A stretch of 64,000 nt of DNA from Limnoperna fortunei (GCA_944474755.1 OX104112.1:372001-436000); one strand, 5' to 3'; counted from the first letter of the stretch, positions 33,001 to 48,000 are shown. Program-made: numbers and translations. The notes: a model not told the origin generated them from the letters alone.

Positions 33001-36000
33001 AATAATAACTGATGTTGAAATTTAAAACTTCACATACTATAACACCTGACATAACTTTGTGTCAAAATTCATGAAATAAACATCTTAATACATTTAAAAT
33101 GAATTTTAGTTCCCATAACAATCATGTACAAAATTAACGAGTGACCTAAAAACAAAAACTGCACACGGTACATAACAGATACATTTTCCGAAGTTGCCCA
33201 ACTTTGGAACTACCGATAAATGTTTTTGTTGACCAGTTTAAGTTATCCAAGTTATATGGTACATGTAAATCAAATGTGATATCAGCAAAATCAGGAATAT
33301 CAAAAAGGGAGACAACTCAAAACAATTATCAATATTATATTTTTTTATTTCTTAAACATAGGTTGGGAATGTTCAACAATGAAATAATAATCAAGTCTCT
33401 TTAGCCATGTGTTAAAGTAGTTAGTCATCATCATCAATATGTCAACATTTAACTTGAAATAATGAAAAATCTGCTTTCTATATGTTCAGCAAGCATTCAT
33501 TCAATCATATATACCTGTGTAAAGCCAGCATTGTGTACTTCATATAGTTGTGGTGAGTAGTTTGGTGATGAATCTCACCAAGTATTGCCTTGTCCACATT
33601 GTTCTGCAGTAGTTTGACAACTTCATCACTTCTACCACCATCAAATATACCAAAAAGACCCTCCACTTCATTGGTAAAACTTGGCTTGTTGATTATCCCT
33701 ACTGACAACCTATTTTATATAAATACATATAGTATTTATTTTGGAAACAATGAAAACTTAGAAAAATTAAATATTTGTTACAGCTGTCAAACATTTCAAC
33801 CAAAATTCTGCCTTGTAAAAAAATAAACAACATACTATTCTTTTCCACTCTTAGCAACAAAACAGTTTTTTTACTTGACAGTATAATTTTATTTTTTTTA
33901 TGTGTGACAAAAATGTTCTATAAAGACTTCATATTAATTTTGCCTCAAACAAGAGGGTACCAAATAAGAGAAGTTCAACTGGCACATAACAATATAAGAG
34001 GATACCAGTTAACAAAGGTACACCTGGTACATAATTATATTAGAGGATACCATTTAACAGTAAAAAAAATCACCATCAATTCTGTTGATACCTATAGTCT
34101 AACAAGCCATCTATGAATTGTTGGTGTCATATTAGCACAAAGAAAAATTTTAATTGTGCCATTTGTTATTTTAACATGACTAGGGTGCAAAGTGCCACCA
34201 TGTGTGCTGTTATGGAACAGGACTTACTTGATTAAATGTTACTCAAGGAATTCCCCCAGTTTTTTTTAATATACTCACTTATTCCTAATTCCAGATGTTT
34301 GTGACAGCCCTGTTTGCCATGGTAACCCAGTACTGTCAAACACTGCCTGTCGGAGGTCAAGTAGTGACCTGTTCTGACCTCGCATATCTACACTACATAT
34401 CTTCTTCATATTGCTATAAATAAAACATTGTTAAAATGCAATTGTTGTCAGTTGATGTTACTAAATAAGCTGGTTACATTTCTAGTTATTAAATGAAGGA
34501 CATGTTTATTGTACAAATTCGTTGAAAACCTGGTTAAAAAGTTTACCAAGAGCAACAAACAGCATGTAAAAAATAAATCCTCATTGTTGAAGTGCACAGT
34601 TTTAATTTTTAGATGTTAAAATTTTAACAAGAAAAATATACCTGATTCCCTTGAGAACAGTGGTATCTAAGTTGATGTTGTTACCAGATATGTCTAACAG
34701 ATTCACCTGAGATGACATCAGATTGGCTACTGTAATATCTGACAATCTGTTAGATCCCACCTCTAACACCTGTCAAAATATTGTATGCATTAAATTATTA
34801 GAATTATCTCCCCTACAATATAGTAATATCTGACAATCTGTTAGATCCCACCTCTAACACCTGTCAAAATATTGTATGCATTAAATAATTAGAATTATCT
34901 CCCCTACAATATAGTAATATCTGACAACCTGTTAGATCCCACCTCTAACACCTGTCAAAATAGTGTATGCATTAAAGAATTAGGATTGTCTCCCCTACAA
35001 TATAGTAATATCTGACAATCTGTTAGATCCCAACTCTAACACCTGTCAAAATATTGTATGCATTAAATAATTAGGATTATCTCCCCTACAATATATAAAA
35101 ATATCTGACAATCTGTTAGATCCCACCTCTAACACCTGTCAAAATATTGTATGCATTCCATAATTAGGATTATCTCCCCTACAATATAGTAATATCCAAC
35201 AATCTGTAAGATTCCACCTCTAACACCTGTCAAAATATTGTATGCATTAAATAATTAGGATTATCTCCCCTACAACATAGTAATATCTGACAATCTGTTA
35301 GATCCCACCTCTAACACCTGTCAAAATATTGTATCCATTAAATAATTAGGATTATCTCCCCTACAACAAATTAATATCTGACAATCTGTTAGATCCCACC
35401 TCTAGCACCTGTCAAAATATTGTATGCACTAAATAATTAGGATTACCTCCCCTACAATATAGTAATATCTGACAATCTGTTAGATCCCACCCCTAACACC
35501 TGTCAAAATATTGTATGCACTAAATAATTAGGATTATCTCCCCTACAATATAGTAATATCTGACAATCTGTTAGATCCCACCTCTAACACCTGTCAAAAT
35601 ATTGTATGCATTCCATTATTAGGATTATCTCCCCTATAATATAGTAATATCTGACAATCTGTTAGATCCCACCTCTAACACCTGTCAAAATATTGTATTA
35701 TTGTATGCATTAAATAATTAGGATTATCTCCCCTACAATATAGTAATATCTGACAATCTGTTAGATCCCACCCCTAACGCCTGTCAAAATATTGTATGCA
35801 CTAAATAATTAGGATTATCTCCCCTACAATATAGTAATATCTGACAATCTGTTAGATCCCACCGCTAACACCTGTCAAAATATTGTATGCATTGAATAAT
35901 TAGAACTACCTCCCGTTCAACAAAATAATAAAAAAACTAGGGGCAACAGTTTTAGGGCACTAAAACCATGGTCTCCCCTTCCATAGTTTCAACAAAGTGG

Positions 36001-39000
36001 ATGTTTTTATCTGTGGGTGCAAATATAAATACTAGGAATATCTACATGGGAGGGAATAAATATACACATTGGAGCTGAACAATACCATCAGACAGGATAA
36101 TTGAACAGAAATTTGACCTTGAGGTAAAATGTCCAGGCTATATAAAGGTCATTCTGATTCTGATACGGGACACATCATCTCATGATCAATATGCCAAATA
36201 TCTATGCACTATGTCAAAGGATAAAAAGATATGGCCAAGACACTCTTTGCAAATAAGAATTAATTTGACCTTGGGGCAAAGGTTAAGGTCATATGAAGGT
36301 AACTCTGGCACTTCACATATCGTCTCATGATGATATATATATTCACATGTCAAATATCAAAGCCATAGGTGAAAGGATAAAAAAGATATGGCCGACACAC
36401 TTTGCATGTAAAATAAGCATTAATTTGACCTTGAGATCAAAGGTCAATGTCAACCATGTTGGTACGCAACACATTGTCTTGTAGTGACCTACCTACATAC
36501 CAAATGTCTAAGGCTTATGTCAAAAGAAAAAAAGTTATGGCCTGGACAATACTATGGTCCAAAATATCATCAAAAATTACCTTGAGGTCAAAGGTCAAGG
36601 TACGTTACACATCAGCTTGTAGTGACCTACCTACATACCAAATATCTAAGGCCTCACTGCAGGCAGGGTGTACTCGACTCCAATCTTAATTGACCAGGAT
36701 TGCAAGTTTTCCTACCCCAGGTCGGGGGTTTTCCCCAGGTACTCCGGCTCCCTCCCCCAATAAAAACTGGACGCCATAATATAGCTGAAAAATTGCTAAA
36801 AGTGGTGTTAAACACCATCAAATAAACAAACAAACAATATCTAACGCCTATGTCAAAAGACAAAAAAGTTATGGCCCGGACAAGACTATGGTCCAAAATA
36901 TCATCAAAAATAACCTTGAGGTCAAAGGTCAACCATGCTGGTACACGACACATCGGCTTGTAGTGACCTACCTACATACCAAATATCTAAGGCTTATGTC
37001 AAAAGACAAAAAAAGTTATAACCGGGACAAGTTTCCCTGAGAAGAATAAGAAGAACTCATGGTAAAACAATATGTCTCCCTTCCATGAAGGGGAGACATT
37101 ATTATCTCCCCTTCCACATGAAAATCAGATGTTGACACATTTTTACCCGATATCTGTGCTAAGCCTTGAAAATTCAGAAATAATGATACCGTACTGACTT
37201 TCCACATATTTGATCTACAATATTTTAGTAGTGTAGTTGCAAATTCTGGTAAAATTCATAAAAATAACCTCCTTAATTACTGATTATTCACAAATATGAC
37301 ATAAACTAATTACCTTTAAACACTGTGCTCTTTTGAAATCTGGAAGATCTTTGATAAAGTTTGCATTGATTCTAAGAATTTGAAGCTTAGGATGTTTCCC
37401 TAAAGCTGATGGTAAATTCCTCAACTGGTTCCCTGACAGATTGAGCTCCTGTAAGGTCTCCAGTTTTATAACATCTCTGTTAGGAAAATATACAAAAAAT
37501 ATTAAATTTACAGCATTGTATACAATACACCCTATTCTAACAAGTGGTGTCGTTAATTAGCCAATTAATGTTCAGTAAAACATGGTCATTTCACCGAATG
37601 CTGAACGTTTTGTTAACTGAAAAGCAGAAAAAATAACAAATTATTGAAACAGTTTAACATCAGATAATATGTTTAATACCCCATTGGGACCTCTCTCAAA
37701 CTCCACCTATCTGAAAAATCATCCAAGACATTTCTGTAGCTAGTACAGCATTTAAATTCTTTTTGTATCACCATCAAGTTCCACAGAAATAGTTATAACA
37801 TAAATAATTTCAAAAACAGTTTCAGTGTAATTGCAGTGAATCTTTTTTAGATCGGGACATTTTTTCACTCTGTATATCTATTTCAATCTATTTGCATACA
37901 ATTTACAACGCTACATACTGCAGCAATAGTATGAAAAACAAAGAAGCACTTTTTACATAAGAACTCCAAAATTACAATACCTGTTTCTTAATTCTGTTAT
38001 AAAGTTGTGAGCCAAATGAAGAATCTTAAGTCTAGTAAAAGTGCAGACAAACCAAATAGCAGAGTCATCAAGATGGTTGAATGACATGTATAGTTCCTGC
38101 AGTCTGTATGGTGAACTAGAGGGAGGCAACTCTGGGAGGTCTTTCAACTGGTTCATTGTCAAATTAAGATATCTCAGCCTAAAATATATGCGAGAAACTT
38201 ATGATATCATGGTATAATATTTTATTAAAAAAGAAGAAAATATTATTTAATCAGGATAAATTTTGGAATGTAATATATAATATCATCAATTTGTTAGAAT
38301 TCATGTTTTCTTAATTCTTAATGTTGGCCAATATGTACATTTAAGTCTATATTATGAATTGTCTGCCTTGCTTATTTCAGATTTCTCAAAGCAAAAAAAA
38401 AACATTGACTCCAGTTTTGATGAAACAAGTTCACTATAATGAGTTTATTTTCATGATGGTTCTGGTTCACTTTTCTACACCAGCTGGATACATATAATTT
38501 TACTCAGTTGCAATTTAATTGTCTGTTAATTTGTGGTTTTGTTTCACTCTCACATTTTAGAGATCAAGCCTTCAATTTAGAGCCAGAAGTACAGATCTGA
38601 TTTAAAACACATACAGTTTTCCTAAAACACAAAAATAAATGAATCCTCACTCAGCCAATCATCATTTTGTGTTTTCTCTCTTAAACAGATGTAAACAATT
38701 CAAACATATGTGTTCATACTTAGTAGCTTTGATAAACAAGTCAGCAGGAATCTTGGTCAGTTTGTTGTGTTCTAAGTTAAGTTCCTCTATAACAGTTTTA
38801 CCAATGTCTTCTGGGAAGTATTCAATCTGGTTATGGTTGGCTTTCATTACTTTGAGCTTCTGTGCTTCAACAAACAACCTAAAATAAAATAAGATTCTAC
38901 ACCTAAAACTTCTCTACCAACTATGGACGTATGCATTTCATGCCAAAATATAACTAGAGGCTCCCAGGAGCCTGTATCACTCACCTGAACCTGAAACCAA

Positions 39001-42000
39001 ACAAACCTTTTTTATCCAGCTTTAGTTGCTATAAGGAATTGCCCAACACTTCTGCAAAAATCATTAATTTTGACCTTTTAAGGGAAATAACTCCTATAAG
39101 GAGGAGCTTTTGATACTTAGAGGGAGAAGGGAGGTTCACTTCAAATTTGCTGTACCTGTTATACTTTTTTAACTATCAGTCGAAAACTCTCTCGACTCCC
39201 ACCCCCCCTTTTTTTTTCATTTTTTCTATTTTAAGCCAACGTAGCTATATAGGTAGTCAGGTATCATGATTTGCAAAATTTTGATAGAGGACATCCTAAA
39301 GATGATGTGTGCAATGTTTCAAAGCAGTCCTTTCATTGGTTACAGAGGAGAAGATTTTTTAAAATCAAGTAAAATTGATTAAAAAAATGTTCAAGGAGAA
39401 TATAAGCCAAAAACTGTATTTTACCCCCCTCCTCCGTCCTATTTTTAGCCATGGTGGCCATGTTGGTTAATCTGCAGCCATGGTTGGTACAAAATTGGTT
39501 GAGGACATTTGACAAATGATGTGTACAAAGTTTCAAAGCAGTACTTTCAGTTGTTTCAGAGGAGAAGATTTTTAAAAATCAATTAAAACCGATTAAAAAA
39601 AACAGTTCAAGGGGAATAACTCTTAAACTGTTAATCAGACAATCTTGACCCTTAAGTCATTTTTGTAGCCCTCATAGAGCAGAACAATTAAGCAATGCTA
39701 ACTTTTTCTCTAGTTCTAATAATTTTCAAGATTTTGAGGCAAATATGGCAAAAATCATCAATTTTGACAATTGAAGAGCAATAACTCCTACAAGGAGTCA
39801 TCATACAACTTTGACCCAATAGAGAGTTTTGTAGATGCTGAAGAAGGAAGGTCTGTTCGGTTTTCCTGTATCTGTTATACTTTTTGAACTATAAGCAAAA
39901 AACTGTATTTTGACCCCCCTGTTCTATTTTTAGCCATGGCAGCCATGTTGGTTGGTCTGAGGCCATGATTTGGGCAAACTTGGTAGAGGACATTTTACTG
40001 ATGATGTGTGCAAAGTTTCAAAGCAATCCCTTCAGTGGTTTTGGAGGAGAAGATTTTTGAAGAAAAGTTAACAACGACGGACGCCAAGTGATGGCAATAG
40101 CTCACATGACCCTTCGGGTCAGGTGAGCTAAAAACCAGTATTTACAACCTAATATGACAATTTTCATGTGATATGCCACACAAGCCCACTACTCTACAAT
40201 GTGTTACAAGTTAGTGTAAGACAGCAATGATTCAAGTCCCATAACTCTGCAATGTCAAATCATTGAAACTCACTTTGATTGATTTAATTTTTGTCGTAAC
40301 ATTTTTCGGAAACATATCACAGCAAATCTGAGAAATTGTAAAGAATCTGTGACAAATGTCAAATTTTGTTATTCAAAAAAAAAACTGCGGTTTACTATGA
40401 AATGACAAAGATGTAAATTGTTCCACTTAAAAGAGCTTTTCCTGTCAACCTTTTGTTGTGTTAAAAAATTTCAAGAGAATACATTGAAGCAAATCTAATA
40501 CTGATGAATAGATTACTGTATACCAGAAAATGTCTTATTTATGACAGGCTTATAAAACACAAACTAGAGTAAAAGATACCCCCCCCCCCCCCGCCCCGCC
40601 CCCCGCTTTACAATTACTTTGAAAATTCAGGTGTTCTTAATTATGAAATTGAAACTTTATCTAGTTAAACATGAAGGCGAAATTGCAGATAAAACATGTA
40701 ACCCTCCCCAATCCCCCAAAGAATGGCATCCTGTAAGTCCATGTTTTTCTAAGGGAAACCTCCAATAATATTCTGATCAAAATGTTTAATATCCATTGCA
40801 CAATGGCAATATGTGACCAAGATTCTGTGTAAGTTTCAACAAATTCCATTCATTGGTGTAGGAGGAGTTGCAAATAAAAGATGGGTATCCCCTTATGTCC
40901 ATGACAAAGTCCATGCTTTTCTATGGGAAACCCCAAATATCATTCCGATCAAAATGTTAAATATCTCCTGCACAATTGCAACATGTGTCATGGATTCTGT
41001 GTAAGTTTCAACAAATTCCATTCAGTGGTGTAGGAATGAGTTGCACATACATGTAAGAGATGAGGACCCCTTTGGGTCAATGACAATGTCGATGTTTTTC
41101 TATGGGAAACCCCAAATATCATATCGATCAAAATGTTTAATATCTCCTGCACAATGGCACTATGTGACAAGGATTCTGTGTGTTTCATTAAATTCCATTC
41201 AGTGGTGTAGGAGGAGTTGCACATAAGAGATAGGGACCCCCTTAGGTCAATGACAAAGTCCATGTTTTTCTATGGGAAACCCCAAATATCATTCCGGTTA
41301 AATGTTAAGTATCTCCTGCACAATGGCACTATGTGACAAAGATTTTGTGTAAGTTTCATCAAGTTCCATTCATTGGTGTAGGAGGAGTTGCAAATAAGAG
41401 AAAGTGTAAAGGACGGACAGACGGACAGACGGACACCATGAACACTATATACCCCCCACTTGAAAAGGGGGGGGGGGGGGGTTTATAATAAATTTCAAGT
41501 TCTAGCCATTACCTGTCTGGTAGTTGTGTCAGTTGATTGCAACTAATGTCTAACTTAAGCAGGAAGAAACATTCTGACATCCATACAGGCAACACCTTCA
41601 ACTTGTTACTAAAATGGAACCAAGGAAAAATTAACACTTTATCAGCATTACAAAGTCTGCAACAAAAGTAAGATTATTAACTTGATCAAACTCTATACAA
41701 TTGTTACGTACATACTGGCAAACAAGTCGGGAAATTGGGACTTAAAATGTGTTTTTAGAGAAGGGTTCTGCTTTATAAGCAAGCCATACCACAAGAGGAT
41801 TCCTGTGAAAGTTTGACCACCAAACAATAAGGAAGAAAACAGACAGATACATGTTTTATTAGGATAAATAAAGTATATTTATGAGATGATTAACAATTTT
41901 GAACTTGTGCATTGCTTATCTTATCCAGTTATATACCAGAACTAGATATAAGTTGGTATCCATCTCTGTGGGCCCCACTGACCTTCAGGTCAAAGGTCAT

Positions 42001-45000
42001 TTACCATGGTACGAAAACACATGGCCTTGATATTATCTATCCACATACCAAATATCAAAAGCCTACCTCCTTAGAGCCTGGACATGATTAGTTTAGACTG
42101 ACAGAAGCAGGGACAGCATATTGAAGGGACTGATCACCATAGGGCATCTGCCACTAAGTGCCAGGAACCTAATAACTAATTTTAACTGAACAATAAATAC
42201 AATCAGCATGATAGATGAAGCAGACCCCAGGTTGTAGATTTCAACCAATCAGATAACACTAATCATATTTACTGTTCTAATTCTATGGTCAGATAACACT
42301 AGTCATACTTACTGGGCTAATTCTATGTCAATAACCAATCAGATAACATTTGTCATACTTACTGGGCTAATTCTATGTCAATAACCAATCAGATAACATT
42401 TGTCATACTTACTGGGCTAATTCTATGTCAATAACCAATTAGATAACACTTGTCATACTTACTGGGCTAATTCTATGTCAATAACCAATTAGATAACACT
42501 TGTCATACTTACTGGGCTAATTCTGTCAATAACCAATTAGATAACACTTGTCATACTTACTGGGCTAATTCTATGTCAATAACCAATCAGATAACACTAG
42601 TCATACTTACTGGGCTAATTCTATGTCAATAACCAATCAGATAACACTTGTCATACTTACTGGGCTACTTCTATGTCAATAACCAATCAGATAACACTTG
42701 TCATACTTACTGGGCTAGTTCTATGTCAATAACCAATCAGATAACACTTGTCATACTTACTGGGCTACTTCTATGTCAATAACCAATCAGATAACACTTG
42801 TCATACTTACTGGGCTAGTTCTATGTCAATAACCAATCAGATAACACTAGTCATACTTACTGGGCTAATTCTATGTCAATAACCAATCAGATAACACTAG
42901 TCATACTTACTGGGCTAATTCTATGTCAATAACCAATCAGATAATACTTGTCATATTTACTGGGCTAATTCTATGTCAATAATTAATCAGATAACACTTG
43001 TCATACTTACTGGGCTAATTCTATGTCAATAACCAATCAGATAACACTAATCATACTTACTGGGCTAATTCTATGTCAATAACCAATCAGATAACACTTG
43101 TCATACTTACTGGGCTAATTCTATGTCAATAACCAATCAGATAACACTAGTCATACTTACTGGGCTAATTCTATGTCAATAACCAATCAGATAACACTTG
43201 TCATACTTACTGGGCTAATTCTATGTCAATAATCCACTCTGGTTTGGGATTGATGGAAAATGTCTCCAACTCTGAAGAAATAAAAATGTATTTTTACTAA
43301 ACTTTCTTAACCCACTAGACAGATATACACAATTTCATTGTTATTTTTCTGATATTTACAAGTGATATAAGTTTAAAATGAATAATTGAATGGATTCTTT
43401 CTGATCTTTGTTCGACTATTAAAAGTTCCAACTTAATTTAAGCTTAGATGTTACAAATTAAATTGGTTTTCTCAAGATTTTTTTATATTTATGTATGCAT
43501 TCCCTCACAATTTAAAGTGAGTTTGTTAAAAACCTAGAGGCTCCCAGGAGCCTGTATCGCTCACCTGAACCTGAAACCAAACAACCCTTTTTTATCTAGC
43601 TTTTCTTTGCTATAAGGAATTGCCCAACACTTCTGCAAAAATCATTAATTTTGACCTTTTAAGGAAATAACTCCTATAAGGAGGAGCTTTTGATGCTTAG
43701 AGGGAGAAGGGAGGTTCACTTCAAATTTGCTGTACCTGTTATACTTTCAGTGTTTTCAATAAAAGCCGGCAGCCGGCAAAATCAACCGCTTATTGCCAAT
43801 TTTTTGCCGGCTATTCCATTTCCGATTTCAAAAATCGGAGTTCGCAATTTTCGCGGACGAGGTCGGGATCGTCAGTCTTTGTTTTGGTATTGCGTACTCC
43901 CGGGAACCAGTTCATATCACTTGTGCGTTTGAAAACTAGGTGAAAACATTGTTTTCATTCAAATGAGACGAAAAGACCCTGACTGTGGTGAAGTGAAGTG
44001 AAGGTTAACAGTAGCAATCCGCATCGATGAAACGATCAATTAAAGATTATTTTGGAGTCACCGCTAAGCAGAGCAAAGGTCAGAAAGAAACTGTTGTTGA
44101 ACTAAAATACAAAATTTTACATAGGCCAATGTCCATTCATCATTCACGCCATTTTTAATTTACATGTAAAAAATAACAAAACTTAAAAAAATTACAAAAA
44201 CAAAACAACACAAACCATAAGACAGTCAGTTAGTTTGAGAGATATTGAATTCAATGTGCAGGTAAGTGAATCAATACCTGTAGAGGTTAGCCAGGTACTG
44301 ATTAGATTTTTTTTAGACTACTCTGACATCAAAGGTATGGCCCAGGTCCTTTTGTAGGATGTACTGTACCCTAGTCAGTGACAGAAGTTCTTTTCCCATA
44401 GAATAATATCTTTTTTTTTCTTTTAATAAAAGGGACACCAACCCCATTTGATTCTGAGGTGGGAAGCTTGCAAATGTATATTTTGAAGTGGGGAGGAGGA
44501 AGGTTTTTTTATTCATGTTATTACCATGTAAAAATAAAATAGTTCAAAATTAGACTTGTAGTGAATTAAATTGTATAACAGAAGTATTTATAATTATTTA
44601 TTTATTACAGCATACCAGTCACTTACTCAGATCAAAATATCATGCAACTTTTGCCACTTATTTGCCAGGCAATTTTTGTTATGAAAATTAACATAAACCT
44701 CTTTGTTTCTTTGTTCTGTTAGCTTTGAATGGAAATAAGGAAATTGTTTAAATAATCATGCTGACATTTAAAATAACACTGGTATGTTGGTCAAGGCTTT
44801 TGTCAATTTATGAAATTGGTAAGAAATAATTAAGATTCATGTCACAATTCATCAAGTTTTGCAGAAAATATAACAAATGAAAAGGTTGATTTAGATACAG
44901 CTAGAGGGCTTACAACTTGATCCAAAACTGCTGATTTTCGTTTTCGGCAGGGGGGCTTTGCCCCCCTGGTCCCCCTACCAGGGCGTTGCCCTGGACCCAC

Positions 45001-48000
45001 TAGGGGGCCTTGAGCGGCCCCCAGACCCCTCGCCGTAGTTATTCTTCCCCCTATTCCAATTTTTTTGCCTTCTATTGCAAAAGTTAATCAAAACACTGAC
45101 TTTTTTAACTATCAATCGAAAACTCTCTCGACTCCCCCCCCCCTTTTTTTCATTTTTTCTATTTTAAGCCAACGTAGCTATGTAGGTAGTCAGGTGTCAT
45201 GATTTGCACGTCCTAAAGATGATGTGTGCAATGTTTCAAAGCAGTCCTTTCTTTGGTTAAAGAGGAGAAGATTTTTAAAAATCAAGTAAAATTGATGTTC
45301 AAGGAGAATAGTTCATCAGACAATCTTGACCCTAAGTCATTTTTGTAGCCCTCATAGAGCAGAACAATTAAGCAATGCTAACTTTTTCTCTAGTTCTAAT
45401 AATTTTCAAGATAATAATCAATTTCGCATTTTAAAGGGCTAAACTCCTATAAGGAGTCATCATACAACTTTGACCCAATGGAGTGTTTTGTAGAGCTTTA
45501 GATGCTGAAGAAGAAACATACATACCATTGTATGAGGCTAACAAATGCTTTAATGATGTCCCATTTATCTGTAATGTATGCATTCGGTTTCTTTCACAAT
45601 TCAAATATTCCAAAGCTTTTAAGGATCGCACATCCAAATCGGGAATCTGATTGTCACGCACATCTAAATGAGTCAATAACTCCAACACAGAAAATTTGGC
45701 AGTTTCACTTGGCAAGAGAGACAACAAATTCATCCTAAAATCTACTTTCTTTATGTGTTGCATTTTTGACAACTGGTCATATGTTAATTTTTCTATTCTA
45801 TTCCCAGCCATGATAATGCTGTCAAGTTGAAGTGATGCATGCTGGGATTGAAGAAGTACTTCAGGAACTGTTGTAAAATGGTTAAAGGCAAGCACTAAAA
45901 CATGGAGTGACTTCATTCCACACATTTCTACTGGCAATGTTGACAAATGATTGTTGTGAGCTTGTAAAACCTGCAGACTGCAATAAAGAAAAAAATAAAA
46001 AATCAAAGAATGTGTCCATGGGACACAGATGCCTTCCACTAATGAAATACCAAACAGGAAGTAGTTGTCTGACAGGTCTGAAATTTGCTTAAGACATACA
46101 ACTTGTGATACTGAACCACCCTGCCAAATTTCAAATTTTTCTCATGTACGGTTTCTGAGAAAAGCTTGACTAAAATTCGTAGACGGACAGGTGGAGAGAC
46201 TGACAGACACAAGTAAAACTTAATGCAGATCTGGGGGCATTTGATTACATGTTTACAGGAGGGGATATTTTTGTGGAAAAGGATATTCACCTGACTTATT
46301 CTGCCTGCTCTAGTGGTTATACTGACACTTAATAACTGGTGGGGTTGAGGTGCTTGTGTGGAGGGAGACAAGTTACCTGGTTAACTCTGACACCTCTGGT
46401 GGTAATACTGAGATCTGGTTGCTGTAAGGGGGGGGGGGGGGGTGGTGCTTCTGTGAAGGGGGACAAGTTATCTCATTAACTCCGCCACCTCTTACCTGGT
46501 TAACTCGGACACCTCTGGTGGTAATACTGAGATCTGGTTGCTGGGGGGGTAGGTGATTCTGTGAAGGGGGACAAGTTATCTCATTAACTCCGCCACCTCT
46601 TACCTGGTTAACTCTGCCACCTCTGGTGGTAATACTGAGATCTGGTTACTGGCTATGTTCAGTTCTGTCAATGTCTTCAGTTTATACAGAGAAGGAGGCA
46701 GAACTTGGAGCTTGTTATCTGCTAGGTTCAGACTAGTAAGACTGTGAAACCTACAAAACAATACTATTTTTAAATACCCCATATAACATATAAAGGGGAG
46801 ATAACCAAACACAAACCTCACAATTCAATAATCAAAGACCATGGTCATCATAACATATAAAGGGGAGATAACCAAACACAAACCTCACAATTTAATAATC
46901 AAAGACCATGGTCATCATAACATATAAAGGGGAGATAATCAAACACAAACCTCACAATTCAATAATCAAAGACCATGGCCATCATAACATATAAAGGGGA
47001 GATAACCAAACACAACCTCACAATTCAATAATCAAAGACCATGGCCATCATAACATATAAAGGGGAGATAACCAAACACAAACCTCAAAATTCAATAATC
47101 AAAGACTATGGTCATCATAACATATAAAGGGGAGATAACCAAACATAAACCTCACAATTCAATTATCAAAGACCATGGTCATCATAACATATAAAGGGGA
47201 GATAACCAAACACAAACCTCACAATTCAATAATTAAAGACTATGGTCATCATAACATATAAAGGGGAGATAACCAAACACAAACCTCACAATTCAATAAT
47301 CAAACACAATGGTCATCATAACATATAAAGGGGAGATAACCAAACACAAACCTCACAATTCAATAATCAAAGACCATGGTCATCATAACATATAAAGGGG
47401 AGATAACCAAACACAAACCTCACAATTCAATAATCAATCACTATGGTCATCATAACATATAACTCATAATTACAGAAAATTTGAAATTTAAAAATTAACG
47501 TTTGTTTTTGCCATCAAAAACGATATCTCCCCTGGTTCCCCATGTGGATTTTTAGCAAAAAATCTAAGTTCAAAGCGCCATAACTCCCACAAAATTTTGA
47601 GGATAAAAAATTTCTGTAAATATGCACAACTAAATATGGTGTTCTTGTTACATACTGGGTTTCGTAACATTTGCTTGATTAATTTAAGAGGAGTTGAGTG
47701 GAATAAATTTGTGACGGACAGATGGCCAGGACAAAAACAATATGTCTCCCCCAATGAAGTGGAGGGAGACATAAAAAGTAAAATGCCCCTTCTATTGTGA
47801 GTTTCTGTAACTCCTTTACCTGGGAAGATCATCTAACCATCCAATGGTGTAAATGTCTTCCTCGATAGGGCGTGACTTCAGAGCATTATGTCTCAGATCC
47901 AGGCTTCGTAAGTCTTCGTTGATGAACACAGTTTCTGGTAGGAATTCTAGGTGACAGTTGGATAAATCAGCTTTAGATGGAAGCTTTGCTGTGGCCTGTC

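Noticed and set aside
44027..44160. A functional gene starting MKRSIKDYFGVTAKQ
   Set aside because: The frame ends after about 43 codons and lies within a transposon remnant, so it is at most a decayed N-terminus.
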